A DNA stretch of 64,000 nt from Flavobacterium sp. SUN046 (GCF_028867965.1 NZ_JAPQNT010000004.1:124001-188000), one strand, 5' to 3'; shown: positions 46,464 through 56,189, counted from the stretch's first letter. Numbers and translations: made by a program. Notes: generated from the sequence alone by a model not told the origin.

Positions 46464-47642
46464 ATGTTGACCAATACCGTTTTAATTATTGTATTATTAG
46501 TTTTTATACTAGTAATTTTTATTGTTTTGATGATAGATTATTTGCCACAACTAAATACTTGGCAAAGTAGAATTCACATTGGAAGATATCAGAATAAAGA
46601 GCAATGGAATCAAAAAGTGGTTGCAAAATCTAAACAATGGCTTCACAAAACGCCAACAATAAAATTAACGGATAACAAGCAGTTTATAATTTTTGATATT
46701 CTAAAAGGAAATTACAAACGTGCTTCAATTCAGCATTGGCAAGAAGCTGCTTTGTTGCTTGGACTTTACGAAAATTATAAAATTTCAAAAGACAATACAG
46801 TTAAGGTTAGTATTGATAATTACATCAATTCCAAAATCGACACATCAGGAAATTGGAAAATTGTTCCCAAAGAAATTGATGGAGTAATTCTAGCCTACGC
46901 ATTACTGAATATTGATTGGGTTGATCATTCTAAAATCAAACCAGCTTTGGATGCCATTTGGTTATTAGTTCAAGATTTAATTGGCGAAGATGGAACTGTT
47001 CAATATCGAAAGTCTATGAAAAACTATCGTTATGTTGACACCATTGGATTTATTTGTCCATTTTTATCATGCTACGGAGTAAAATTTCAAAATGACGATG
47101 CAATCAAATTAGCAGTAAAGCAAATTTCAGAATTTAACAAATATGGAATGTTACATGGTGAATTTTTGCCTTGCCACACTTATCAAACACAAACTAAATT
47201 AGGCGCTGGTTTATATGGTTGGGGCAGAGGTCTAGGTTGGTACGCAATTGGTTTGATTGATTCGTGGACCAATCTTCCAGAAAATCATGCTTTAAAAAGT
47301 GAACTTACTAAAAGTGTAATAGCTTTTGCAAAAATGGCGGTGCGCTTTCAAAATGATAATGGCAGTTGGAATTGGTTGGTTACCTGCAAAGAAACTAGAG
47401 CCGATTCTTCTACAACAGCAACTTTAGCCTGGTTTTTAGCAAACGCAGCAAGTATTGAAGAACTTAAATCAGAATGTATAATTTCTAAAGATAAAGCCTT
47501 AAATTATTTGATGAAAGTAACGCGACGCGATGGCGCAATAGATTTTTCTCAAGGCGATACCAAAGGAATTGGTGTGCATTCACAAGAATTTGATATTTTA
47601 CCGTTTACTCAAGGTTACGCTTTGAGGGTTATTGCCAATTAA
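46464..47642 (+). CDS. Membrane-anchored GH88/GH105-like protein
   Basis: 392 residues. One N-terminal membrane helix (about 5-25) is followed by an (alpha/alpha)6-barrel-type domain. Motifs YVDTIGFICPFLSCYG near 193 and YGWGRGLGWYAIGL near 252 match the Asp-containing and WGRG-W segments of unsaturated glucuronyl and rhamnogalacturonyl hydrolases. No cleavable signal peptide is evident, so it stays on the membrane; the side it faces is not clear. It may trim or edit uronic-acid-containing polymer. Being three bases after a GT gene, it belongs to the biosynthetic operon. Confidence 0.78.
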   Translation: MLTNTVLIIVLLVFILVIFIVLMIDYLPQLNTWQSRIHIGRYQNKEQWNQKVVAKSKQWLHKTPTIKLTDNKQFIIFDILKGNYKRASIQHWQEAALLLGLYENYKISKDNTVKVSIDNYINSKIDTSGNWKIVPKEIDGVILAYALLNIDWVDHSKIKPALDAIWLLVQDLIGEDGTVQYRKSMKNYRYVDTIGFICPFLSCYGVKFQNDDAIKLAVKQISEFNKYGMLHGEFLPCHTYQTQTKLGAGLYGWGRGLGWYAIGLIDSWTNLPENHALKSELTKSVIAFAKMAVRFQNDNGSWNWLVTCKETRADSSTTATLAWFLANAASIEELKSECIISKDKALNYLMKVTRRDGAIDFSQGDTKGIGVHSQEFDILPFTQGYALRVIAN

Positions 47643-47667
47643 AACTTTTATATTAACAATAAATAGA

Positions 47668-47675
47668 TACATTTG
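47668..47675 (+). promoter_or_regulatory. Candidate internal -7 element before the MBOAT gene
   Basis: TACATTTG fits TAnnTTTG and lies 45 bases before the ATG at 47720, in one of the longest gaps of this operon (77 bases). No good -33 element is seen, so an internal promoter is only possible. Confidence 0.35.
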
Positions 47676-47719
47676 TCAAAATCCATTTGACTGATTATTA
47701 TAAATAAGCACGCAATTTT

Positions 47720-49156
47720 ATGCTTTTTAATTCTATAAATTTTGCAATTTTTTTACCAATAGTTTTTCTGTTGTATTGGTTTGTATTTAATAAAAATTAC
47801 AAGTCACAAAACATTTTACTTTTGGTATCAAGTTATTTTTTCTATGCTTGTTGGGATTATAGATTTCTTTTTTTATTAGTTTTTTCAACTTTACTCGATT
47901 ATTTTACTGGAATAAAGATGCACGAATCTACAACCATTAGAATGAAGAAATTCTGGTTTTGGTTGAGTATTTCAGTAAATTTAGGATTTTTAGGTTTTTT
48001 CAAATATTACAATTTCTTTATAACTTCCTTTTCAGATGCTGTTACAAATCTCGGACTTCATGTTGATGTTTGGACGCTGAAAGTAATTTTACCTGTTGGA
48101 ATTTCATTTTACACCTTTCACGGATTATCTTATGTAATTGATATTTATTACGACCGAATAAAACCCGAAAAGAACTTTATAGATTATTCGGTTTTCGTGA
48201 GTTTCTTTCCGCTTTTAGTGGCTGGACCAATAGAACGAGCGACACATTTATTACCGCAAATTCAAAGAGAACGAAAATTTAATTATCAAGAATCGGTTGA
48301 TGGTTTGCGACAAATTCTTTGGGGTTTATTTAAAAAAATTGTAATTGCTGATAATTGTGCGCAGTATGCCAATATTATTTTTAATGATTCGGCACATCAA
48401 TCGGGAAGTAATTTAGTTCTTGGAGCGTTCTTTTTTACGTTTCAAATTTATTGCGATTTTTCAGGATATTCCGATATTGCATTGGGTGTTGCACGACTTT
48501 TCGGAATAGATTTATTAAGAAATTTTGCTTTTCCCTATTTTTCAAGAGATATTGCTGAATTTTGGCGTAGATGGCATATTTCATTGTCAACTTGGTTTAG
48601 AGATTATTTATACATTCCGTTAGGCGGAAGCAAAGGCGGCACTTGGATGAAAGTTCGAAATACGTTCATAATTTTTCTTGTTAGCGGATTTTGGCATGGT
48701 TCCAATTGGACTTTTGTGTTTTGGGGATTTCTAAACGCACTTTATTTTCTACCAATTTTATTAGCAAAAAAGAACCGCAATAATATGGAAATTGTTGCTT
48801 TGGGAAAATTAGCACCAACCGCAAAAGAATTTGTTTCAATTTTGTTTACTTTTATGTTAACGATGTTGGCTTGGATATTTTTTAGGGCCAATTCAATGAC
48901 GCATGCTTTTTCTTACATAGCCGGAATATTTACCAAATCACTATTGACTAAACCATCAATTCTTCCATTATCATTACTAGTTTTAATTCTTCTTTTTGTG
49001 CTAGTTGAATGGTTTGGCAGAAGTAACAAATATGCCTTAGAGGAATTAGGTTTTAAATGGAATAGAGCTTTTCGTTGGGCGTTTTATTATACAATTGTGT
49101 TACTCATAATTTTCTTCATGGGAAAAGAGCAAGAATTTATTTATTTTCAATTCTAA
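47720..49156 (+). CDS. MBOAT family O-acyltransferase (AlgI-like)
   Basis: 478 residues with about 11 membrane helices. INFAIFLPIVFLLYWFVF opens the protein. VISFYTFHGLSYVID-type sequence lies near 130, IYCDFSGYSDIALGVARLFG near 245 and FWRRWHISLSTWFRDYLYIPL near 280. The invariant His of the MBOAT site is near 326 in SGFWHGSNWTFVFWG. It should move acyl groups across the membrane onto the polysaccharide. It lies directly before an SGNH-type gene, the usual pairing for periplasmic acetylation. Confidence 0.93.
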   Translation: MLFNSINFAIFLPIVFLLYWFVFNKNYKSQNILLLVSSYFFYACWDYRFLFLLVFSTLLDYFTGIKMHESTTIRMKKFWFWLSISVNLGFLGFFKYYNFFITSFSDAVTNLGLHVDVWTLKVILPVGISFYTFHGLSYVIDIYYDRIKPEKNFIDYSVFVSFFPLLVAGPIERATHLLPQIQRERKFNYQESVDGLRQILWGLFKKIVIADNCAQYANIIFNDSAHQSGSNLVLGAFFFTFQIYCDFSGYSDIALGVARLFGIDLLRNFAFPYFSRDIAEFWRRWHISLSTWFRDYLYIPLGGSKGGTWMKVRNTFIIFLVSGFWHGSNWTFVFWGFLNALYFLPILLAKKNRNNMEIVALGKLAPTAKEFVSILFTFMLTMLAWIFFRANSMTHAFSYIAGIFTKSLLTKPSILPLSLLVLILLFVLVEWFGRSNKYALEELGFKWNRAFRWAFYYTIVLLIIFFMGKEQEFIYFQF

Positions 49157-49169
49157 TCAAGAAATAATA

Positions 49170-50060
49170 ATGAAACCATTTTTAAAAAAAATAGGTATTT
49201 TTTTTATTGTTCTTTTATTAGGATTCGCAATCACTTTAATTAGTACTAAAATACTTGTTGCAAATTGGTTTGATTTTTCAATTTCTAAAGAAAAAAACAT
49301 TTTGATTTTGGGAGATTCTCATACGCAATGTGCCTTGAATGATACTATTATTTCCAATGCGCTCAACATGTCTGAAAGTGCCGATACTTATTTTTATTCT
49401 TACACAAAGTTGAAAAATATTATTCCAAGCAATAAGCAAATTGATACATTAATTCTTGGTTATGCACCAAATAATTTGAGTGTAACTCAAGACAATTGGT
49501 TGGTTGATAGTAGCATAAACGGATTCAAATTGCCGTTACATTTTTTTCTTTTTGATAAAAACGATACAACTGAATTTCTATCAAATGCTCCTTTTCAACT
49601 TGTTCAAAATGTTCCGTTTATCATAAAAAATAATTTAGGACATTTATATAGAATTAAGAAAAAAGAAAAAATAAATCATTTTGGAATTGGAGGTTTTTTA
49701 GCCTTATCGCATGTAGATACAACGCAAGAAAAGAAAGAAATTGTCGATGAAAATGTACATAAAGAAGTAAAATTTGGTTCAAAAGACATTGTTTATTTAC
49801 AAAAAATATATTCACTTTGTGAGAAAAATAAAATAAAATTAATTTTATTAGACACACCAATTGAGCAAAAATTACATGCAGAACCATCTGTTTTTTACAA
49901 TAAATATTTAGAATTTAAAAATAGTAATTTGCCAAATGCTACGTTGTTAGATTATTCCAAAATACCATTTGATAAAAAAGATTTTGCCGATAAAGATCAT
50001 TTGAATGCCAATGGTGCAAGACTATTTTCACTTTGGTTTGTTAAACAATTATATAATTAA
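49170..50060 (+). CDS. SGNH/GDSL-like protein partnering the MBOAT acyltransferase
   Basis: 296 residues. An uncleaved-looking N-terminal helix (about 8-30) is followed by an exported domain. ILGDSHTQCAL gives the GDSx nucleophile block with Ser near 50, and DKDHLNANGARLF gives the DxxH block with Asp274 and His277, so a complete SGNH catalytic set can be made. It starts 14 bases after the MBOAT gene. By analogy to AlgJ/AlgX and DltD-type partners, it probably transfers the acyl group to the polymer in the periplasm. Confidence 0.8.
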   Translation: MKPFLKKIGIFFIVLLLGFAITLISTKILVANWFDFSISKEKNILILGDSHTQCALNDTIISNALNMSESADTYFYSYTKLKNIIPSNKQIDTLILGYAPNNLSVTQDNWLVDSSINGFKLPLHFFLFDKNDTTEFLSNAPFQLVQNVPFIIKNNLGHLYRIKKKEKINHFGIGGFLALSHVDTTQEKKEIVDENVHKEVKFGSKDIVYLQKIYSLCEKNKIKLILLDTPIEQKLHAEPSVFYNKYLEFKNSNLPNATLLDYSKIPFDKKDFADKDHLNANGARLFSLWFVKQLYN

Positions 50061-50069
50061 TTTCTATAA

Positions 50070-50849
50070 ATGATTCCGAAAATAATACATTATTGTTGGC
50101 TAAGTAACGATCCTTTTCCTAAAGTGATTGCAGATTGTATTGCGTCATGGAAACAGTATTTGCCCGATTATGAATTTGTACTTTGGGATACGAATAAATT
50201 TAATTTAGACGATAATTTGTGGGTAAAACAAGCATTTGAGTCCAAGAAATATGCTTTTGCTGCTGATTATATCCGACTTTATGCGGTGTATAATTTTGGT
50301 GGAATTTATATGGATACCGATGTAGAAGTTAAAAAAAGTTTTAATGATTTACTTCATTTGCCCTATATAATAGGAACAGAAGGTGACGGAATTATTGAAG
50401 CTGGAGTTTTTGGAGCAGAAAAAAATGCAGATTGGCTTCACGATTGTTTGTTATATTATGATGGCAAAACTTTCATAAATAATGATGGAAGTTTCAATAC
50501 GGTTACGTTGCCAAAAATTATGATGCAACAAGTGCAAACAAAAAGAGAAATAGTTGTTCTTTCAAAATCAGAAATCATAGCCGCTCATCAATTGGAAACC
50601 TCTAAAAACAAACTGCTTCTTTTTCCAAAAGAATATTTTTGTGCTAAAAATTTAGGAACTGGAGTTTTAGAAAACACATCTGAAACTTATTCTATTCATC
50701 ATTTTGCTATGTCCTGGATTCCATTAAAGCATAAATTTTTGGCAGATTTTAAACGAAAATTAATGCGGATTTTTGGAGTAAACACTATCTCAAATATCAT
50801 TAATTTTTTCAATCTTAAAAAAGTTAAAGACACTTTACGAAAATCATGA
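50070..50849 (+). CDS. GT32-like glycosyltransferase with DXD motif
   Basis: 259 residues. IPKIIHYCWLSNDPFPKVIADCI at the N-terminus, YEFVLWDTNKFNLDD near 35 and AADYIRLYAVYNFGGIYMDTDVEV near 65-95 match the Gly_transf_sug / OCH1-like family. The metal-binding DxD is in MDTD. Members of this family occur in capsule loci of many bacteria. Sugar unknown. The stop overlaps the next gene by four bases. Confidence 0.9.
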   Translation: MIPKIIHYCWLSNDPFPKVIADCIASWKQYLPDYEFVLWDTNKFNLDDNLWVKQAFESKKYAFAADYIRLYAVYNFGGIYMDTDVEVKKSFNDLLHLPYIIGTEGDGIIEAGVFGAEKNADWLHDCLLYYDGKTFINNDGSFNTVTLPKIMMQQVQTKREIVVLSKSEIIAAHQLETSKNKLLLFPKEYFCAKNLGTGVLENTSETYSIHHFAMSWIPLKHKFLADFKRKLMRIFGVNTISNIINFFNLKKVKDTLRKS

Positions 50850-51961
50850 AAATAGTTTTCTCAACAGATCAGATTTATTTGCATGGCGGACTTGAAAAAG
50901 TAATGGCACAAAAAGCCAATTATTTTGTTGAAGTTTTTAATTATGAAGTAACAATTTTAACAACCGAGCAAAAAAATAATGTTCCGTGTTATGCTTTAAA
51001 TGATAAAATAAAATTTGTTGATTTAGCAGTAAATTACGAAAGGCAAAAGAGTTTTTTTCATCCCAAAAATTTAAAAAAAATTCCGTTTCATTTCAAGCAA
51101 TGGAATAAAGCTATTTTGGATATTAATCCAGATATTATTATAGTTTGCAACCAATCTTTTGACTTTTATTGGGCACCATTTTTTAAAACTAAGGTTAAAA
51201 AAATACGAGAATTTCATGCAACAGCATTCAATCTTTTTAATGCAAGAAAAGTAGCCGGATTTTCAAAAAGAATACAATTAAAAATTAGTGATTTTGTAGC
51301 ATCTAAATATGATGTTCTTCTGCTTTTAAACAAAGATGAAAAGCAGTTTTATAAATCTCAAAACACAGTTGTAATTCCGAATCCATTAATTTCAAATAAT
51401 AAAAAAGCATCATTAACAAACCATAAAGTTATTGCTGCCGGAAGAATCGCTTATGTAAAAGGATTTGAATTTTTAATTGAATCATGGAAATTAGTAGTAG
51501 ATAAATATCCCGATTGGGAATTACATATTTATGGTCAAGGCGAAGAAAATTATATTCAAGAATTAAATAATTTAATAAAATCTTATTATTTGCATAAAAA
51601 TGTTTACATAAAACCAGCAACAGATAACTTATTAGATGTAATGCAGGAGTATTCATTGTTTGTCATGTCATCAAGAAATGAATGTTTTCCTATGGTTTTA
51701 CTTGAATCATTATCAATAGGCTTACCAATAGTTTCGTTTGATTGCCCAACCGGACCAAGAAATATTATTACGCAAGAAAGTGATGGCTTTTTGGTTGAAA
51801 TGGAAAATTGTGAGCAATTGTCTGAAAAAATTGTATTTTTGATTCAAAATGAAGCGCAACGAAAAATAATGGGAGCTAATGCTAAACAAAATAGCGCTAG
51901 GTTTAATGAAGAATCAGTTATGCAACAGTGGAAATCGATGTTGATTAACTTAACAAAATAA
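50846..51961 (+). CDS. Glycosyltransferase family 4
   Basis: 371 residues of GT-B fold. IYLHGGLEKVMAQKANYFVE at the N-terminus, VIAAGRIAYVKGFEFLIESW near 193, IYGQGEENYIQELN near 228 and SSRNECFPMVLLESLSIGLPI near 274 (E-x7-E) are present, followed by the SFDCPTGPRNIIT loop, common in this GT4 group. Cotranslated with the GT32-like gene (ATGA overlap). The EpsG-like polymerase gene follows after 5 bases. Confidence 0.9.
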   Translation: MKIVFSTDQIYLHGGLEKVMAQKANYFVEVFNYEVTILTTEQKNNVPCYALNDKIKFVDLAVNYERQKSFFHPKNLKKIPFHFKQWNKAILDINPDIIIVCNQSFDFYWAPFFKTKVKKIREFHATAFNLFNARKVAGFSKRIQLKISDFVASKYDVLLLLNKDEKQFYKSQNTVVIPNPLISNNKKASLTNHKVIAAGRIAYVKGFEFLIESWKLVVDKYPDWELHIYGQGEENYIQELNNLIKSYYLHKNVYIKPATDNLLDVMQEYSLFVMSSRNECFPMVLLESLSIGLPIVSFDCPTGPRNIITQESDGFLVEMENCEQLSEKIVFLIQNEAQRKIMGANAKQNSARFNEESVMQQWKSMLINLTK

Positions 51962-51966
51962 TACAT

Positions 51967-53064
51967 TTGAATACATTAATACCAATACAATATTATATTC
52001 CTGTTTATTACAATATTTTGTTATTCTTTACTTTACTTGTTTTTTTTCAGAGCAACGGAAGCGCAATTGAATCTTCAAGTAATTTAAAAGGAAAGAATTT
52101 TTTTGGATTTTTGGTTCTAATTTTTACCCTTTTATACATTGGATTGCGACCTTTAAGTTTCCGTTTTGGAGACATGGTCATCTACAATATTGAATTTCAA
52201 AACTTTTTAAAGGGCGGATTACCAAAATACAATAAAGATCCACTATTCGAATTTTTTCAATACAATATGAGTAAAACCCGTTCGGCAGTACTATTTTTCT
52301 TTTTGTGTGCCTTATTTTATATTTATCCGTTGTATTCGTTTTCCAAAAAAATGTTTAAAGATTACTCGTTCTATGCATTTTTTATGTTGGTAATCTCGCT
52401 TTCATTTTTCTCCTACGGTACTAATGGACTACGAAACGGAATTGCAACAAGTTTATTTCTTTATGCTATTTCTCGCAATAACAAAGTTGTTACAGTACTT
52501 GTTTTAGTTGCTAGTGTTTTTATTCATAAGTCAATAGCGCTACCAATTTTATGTTACATTCTAACATTTTTTTATAATAAACCTAGAACTTATCTCTATT
52601 TTTGGATTTTATCAATACCTATTTCATTGGCTTTAGGAGCATTATTTCAAGCTTTTTTTCTTAAATTAGGTTTAATAGATGATGAAGTAATTAATACCTA
52701 TTTAGGAGAATTTAATGCTGCCAACGAAGGTGTTCAAATTAAAGTTGGTTTTCGATGGGATTTCTTATTGTACAGTGCAACTGGAGTTTTTGCAGGTTGG
52801 TATTTTATTTTCAAACAAAAATTTGAAGATAAACTATATTTAAAATTATTCAACGTTTACTTAATGGTAAATGGTTTTTGGATATTAGTAATTAGAGCCA
52901 ATTATTCTAATAGATTTGCGTATTTATCGTGGTTTATGGTTGCTGTAATTATTATTTATCCTTTGCTCAAGAATAAGTTTTTTACTAACCAACATCAGGT
53001 TGTAGCAAGAGTAATTTTAATTTATTTTGCATTTACGTATCTCTTGAATGTAATATTAATATGA
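51967..53064 (+). CDS. EpsG-like membrane protein, probable polysaccharide polymerase
   Basis: 365 residues with about 9-10 membrane helices and a central loop. It must start at a non-ATG codon: an in-frame stop lies at 51946-51948, TTG at 51967 is the best candidate, and the first internal ATG is near residue 69. YIGLRPLSFRFGDMVIYNIEF near 57-77 and SFFSYGTNGLRNGIATSLFLY near 155 (with Arg) match the EpsG/Wzy-like family. It probably joins repeat units on the periplasmic side. It overlaps the next gene by four bases. Confidence 0.82.
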   Translation: MNTLIPIQYYIPVYYNILLFFTLLVFFQSNGSAIESSSNLKGKNFFGFLVLIFTLLYIGLRPLSFRFGDMVIYNIEFQNFLKGGLPKYNKDPLFEFFQYNMSKTRSAVLFFFLCALFYIYPLYSFSKKMFKDYSFYAFFMLVISLSFFSYGTNGLRNGIATSLFLYAISRNNKVVTVLVLVASVFIHKSIALPILCYILTFFYNKPRTYLYFWILSIPISLALGALFQAFFLKLGLIDDEVINTYLGEFNAANEGVQIKVGFRWDFLLYSATGVFAGWYFIFKQKFEDKLYLKLFNVYLMVNGFWILVIRANYSNRFAYLSWFMVAVIIIYPLLKNKFFTNQHQVVARVILIYFAFTYLLNVILI

Positions 53065-53951
53065 TGAAGTCAATAACCGTTTTTACTCCAACATTCAACA
53101 GAGCTTTTTGCTTGGATCAATTGTATCAAAGTTTAGTTTCTCAAACTAATCAAGACTTTATTTGGATGATAATTGACGATGGCTCATCCGACAATACTAA
53201 AGAACTTGTACAAAGTTGGATTGCAGAAAGTAAAATAACTATTGAATATTTTTATAAGCAAAATCAGGGAATGCACACTGGACATAATACTGCCTATAAA
53301 AATATAACCACCGAACTAAATGTTTGTATAGATTCTGATGATTATATGCCAAATGATGCTATTGATAAAATCATCACTATTTGGAAAGAAAACGGAAATA
53401 TTACTGTTGCAGGAATAATTGGACTTGACGCTTTTAAAGACGGAATCATTGTTGGAACCAAGATTCCAGAAACTGTACACTATTCAACTTTAAACGATTT
53501 ATACTCAAAAAATAAAGTTCTTGGTGACAAGAAAATTGTATTGCGAACTGATGTTGTAAAAGAGTTTCCGTTGTATCCAGTTTATGAAAATGAGCGATTA
53601 GTACCACTCGGAACTTTGTATATAATGATTGATAGTAAATATAAATTTATTTGCTCTAATGAAGTTTTCTGTATTGTAGAATATCTTGAAGACGGTTCAT
53701 CTAGAAATATATTAAAGCAATATTTGAAGAGCCCAAACGGATTTGGTTATTCAAGAATTGTAGCTATGAAATACAGTAAAAGTTTAAAAGTAAAATTCAA
53801 ATCGGCTATTCATTTAGTATCATCCGCTTTGTTTGCAAAAAATATAAAGTTACTTTTTCAATCACCAAATTTACTGCTTACTTTTATTGCAATTCCATTT
53901 GGTTTAGTGGTGTCAGTATATATTTTTTATAAAACTCGTAAAAGTCTATAG
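53061..53951 (+). CDS. Glycosyltransferase family 2
   Basis: 296 residues. ITVFTPTFNRAFCLDQLYQSL at the start, MIIDDGSSDNTKELV near 35, GMHTGHNTAYKNI near 70 and CIDSDDYMPNDA near 90 define the GT-A domain. A hydrophobic C-terminal segment (LLLTFIAIPFGLVVSVYIFY) is a probable membrane anchor. Overlaps the polymerase gene (ATGA) and is followed after one base by a GT4 gene. Confidence 0.9.
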   Translation: MMKSITVFTPTFNRAFCLDQLYQSLVSQTNQDFIWMIIDDGSSDNTKELVQSWIAESKITIEYFYKQNQGMHTGHNTAYKNITTELNVCIDSDDYMPNDAIDKIITIWKENGNITVAGIIGLDAFKDGIIVGTKIPETVHYSTLNDLYSKNKVLGDKKIVLRTDVVKEFPLYPVYENERLVPLGTLYIMIDSKYKFICSNEVFCIVEYLEDGSSRNILKQYLKSPNGFGYSRIVAMKYSKSLKVKFKSAIHLVSSALFAKNIKLLFQSPNLLLTFIAIPFGLVVSVYIFYKTRKSL

Positions 53952-53952
53952 T

Positions 53953-55029
53953 ATGAAAGTCTTACATATTATAAATAGTTTACAAACTGGCGGAGCCGAA
54001 AAACTAATTGTTGATAGCGTACCAATTTATCAATCTAAAGGTATCGATACAGATGTAATTTTACTTAAAAAATCAACTACTGATTTTTATACAAAGTTAG
54101 AAAACACATCAACCGGAAAATTATTTTCATTATCCACTGGTTCGGTTTATTCACCATTATTAATTTTCAAAATCATTCCGTTTTTAAAAAATTATGATTT
54201 GGTACACGTACATTTATTTCCAAGTTCCTATTGGGTTGTGCTTGCTAAGATGCTAAGTTTTTCAAAAATAAAAATTATTTATACAGAGCACAGTACAAAT
54301 AATCGAAGAAGAGAAAATAAATTCTTTCAAATTATTGATAAAATTATCTACAAATATTTTGAAGATATAATTTGCATCACCCAAGGTGCAAAAGAAAAAT
54401 TAGAACAACATATTGGAACTAATTATCCAATTTCAGTAATTAATAATGGAATTGTAGTTAAAGATTTTTATCAAACGAAGACTAAAGAAATTCAGAAAAA
54501 CAGCACTAAAAAAGAGTTTACACTAATTCAAGTTTCTAGTTTTCGTGGCGCCAAAGATCAGGCTACAGTAATAAAATCATTAACTCATTTAGAAGATAAA
54601 GTAAAATTAGTTTTAGTCGGAACTGGTCAAAAAATTGAGGATTGCAAAAAATTGGTATCCGAATTAAATTTACAAAATCGGGTAAGTTTTTTAGGAAATA
54701 GATACGATATACCTTATTTATTAGCAAATTCTGATGTTGTAATTTTGTCTTCCAATTTTGAAGGTTTTGGATTATCAATTGTAGAAGGTATGGCTGCTAA
54801 TAAACCGTGCATTGCATCAGATATAGAAGGAATAAGAGAAATAGTATCAGGTTTTGGATTATTATTTGAAAAAGGAAACAGCAAACATTTATCAGAAATT
54901 ATTCTAGAATTGTATCAAAATCAAGAATTTTACACTAAAATTGCTAATCAGTGTTTCACTCGTGCCAATGATTTTGATATAGAAAAAATGGTTGATGATT
55001 ACATTAAAATTTACAACAATAGAACGTGA
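53953..55029 (+). CDS. Glycosyltransferase family 4
   Basis: 358 residues. It has HIINSLQTGGAEKLIVDSV at the N-terminus, VHVHLFPSSYWVVLAKML near 88, IINNGIVVKDF-like sequence near 165, LVGTGQKIEDCKKLV near 218 and EGFGLSIVEGMAANKPCIASD near 272 (E-x7-E). A standard GT-B retaining transferase of unknown specificity. Its stop shares bases with the GTG start of the next gene (GTGA). Confidence 0.9.
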   Translation: MKVLHIINSLQTGGAEKLIVDSVPIYQSKGIDTDVILLKKSTTDFYTKLENTSTGKLFSLSTGSVYSPLLIFKIIPFLKNYDLVHVHLFPSSYWVVLAKMLSFSKIKIIYTEHSTNNRRRENKFFQIIDKIIYKYFEDIICITQGAKEKLEQHIGTNYPISVINNGIVVKDFYQTKTKEIQKNSTKKEFTLIQVSSFRGAKDQATVIKSLTHLEDKVKLVLVGTGQKIEDCKKLVSELNLQNRVSFLGNRYDIPYLLANSDVVILSSNFEGFGLSIVEGMAANKPCIASDIEGIREIVSGFGLLFEKGNSKHLSEIILELYQNQEFYTKIANQCFTRANDFDIEKMVDDYIKIYNNRT

Positions 55030-56189
55030 AACCAAAATTAATTAGAATAACAACAATTCCAATATCCTTAGAGAAACTCTTGGGCGGTCAATTGCGTTTT
55101 ATGAATAATTATTTTGATGTTATTGCAGTTTCTTCTGATAATGAAAAACTAAGACAAGTTGGAGAAAAAGAACAAGTAGCAACGTTTCATCTTGAAATGA
55201 CTCGAAAAATAACACCAATTAAAGATTGTATTGCTGTTGTAAAGCTTTATTTTTTTTTGATAAGAACAAAACCAGCAATCGTTCATACCCATACGCCCAA
55301 AGCTGGAATTATCGGAATGTTGGCTTCAAAACTCGCAGGCGTGCCTTATCGATTGCACACAGTTGCAGGATTACCACTAGTTGAAGCTAAAGGGATTAAA
55401 AGAAAAGTTTTAGACTTTGTAGAGCGAGCAACGTATGCGTGCGCAACTAAAGTTTATCCCAATTCTTTTGGACTTTTAGAAATTATAAAAGAAAATAGAT
55501 ACTGTGATTTTAGTAAACTAAAAGTTTTAGCTAACGGAAGTTCTAACGGAATAGACACCAGTTATTTTAACAAAGAACATTTTACATTTACTCAAAATAA
55601 TGAATTACGAAAAACATTAAAAATTGATCAAGATGATTTTGTTTTTATATTCGTTGGTCGCATTGTTGCAGACAAAGGAATTAATGAATTGGTTAGCGCT
55701 TTTTTAGATTTAATTAATAATAATTCAAAAGTTAAATTGCTTTTAGTTGGTCCGTTAGAAGAAGATTTGAATCCGTTAAAACCAGAAGTTTTAAAAGAAA
55801 TTCAAAGCAATCCATCAATTATTTCAGTAGGTTATAAAAATGATGTTAGACCTTATTTTTCGGTTGCTAATTGTTTAGTTTTTCCGAGTTATCGCGAGGG
55901 TTTTCCTAATGTTGTAATGCAAGCTAGTGCAATGGAATTACCCTGTATAGTTTCTGATATAAATGGATGTAATGAAATAATTAGTACTAGAGAAAACGGA
56001 CTTATAATTCCAGTTAAAAATCAAGACGCGCTTTTTGGTTCCATGAATGAATTGTTGAGTAATTCTGATTTATTCAATACTTTAAAAAGCAATTCAAGAA
56101 GTAGAATAGTATCTAATTATGAGCAACATGTAGTTTGGAATGCCATTTTAGAAGAATACAATTATTTTAATAATGCAAAGGTAAAATAG
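55026..56189 (+). CDS. Glycosyltransferase family 4 (PglA/WbuB-like)
   Basis: 387 residues. The start is GTG at 55026, overlapping the previous stop; no ATG precedes the conserved region. RITTIPISLEKLLGGQLRFM, IVHTHTPKAGIIGMLASKLAG near 94 and YRLHTVAGLPLVEAKG near 116 are typical of GT4 enzymes that add the second sugar to undecaprenyl-PP-bacillosamine-like acceptors. The donor motif is near 300 (YREGFPNVVMQASAMELPCIV). Because it precedes the PglC-like gene, it may act right after the initiating enzyme. Confidence 0.88.
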   Translation: MKPKLIRITTIPISLEKLLGGQLRFMNNYFDVIAVSSDNEKLRQVGEKEQVATFHLEMTRKITPIKDCIAVVKLYFFLIRTKPAIVHTHTPKAGIIGMLASKLAGVPYRLHTVAGLPLVEAKGIKRKVLDFVERATYACATKVYPNSFGLLEIIKENRYCDFSKLKVLANGSSNGIDTSYFNKEHFTFTQNNELRKTLKIDQDDFVFIFVGRIVADKGINELVSAFLDLINNNSKVKLLLVGPLEEDLNPLKPEVLKEIQSNPSIISVGYKNDVRPYFSVANCLVFPSYREGFPNVVMQASAMELPCIVSDINGCNEIISTRENGLIIPVKNQDALFGSMNELLSNSDLFNTLKSNSRSRIVSNYEQHVVWNAILEEYNYFNNAKVK

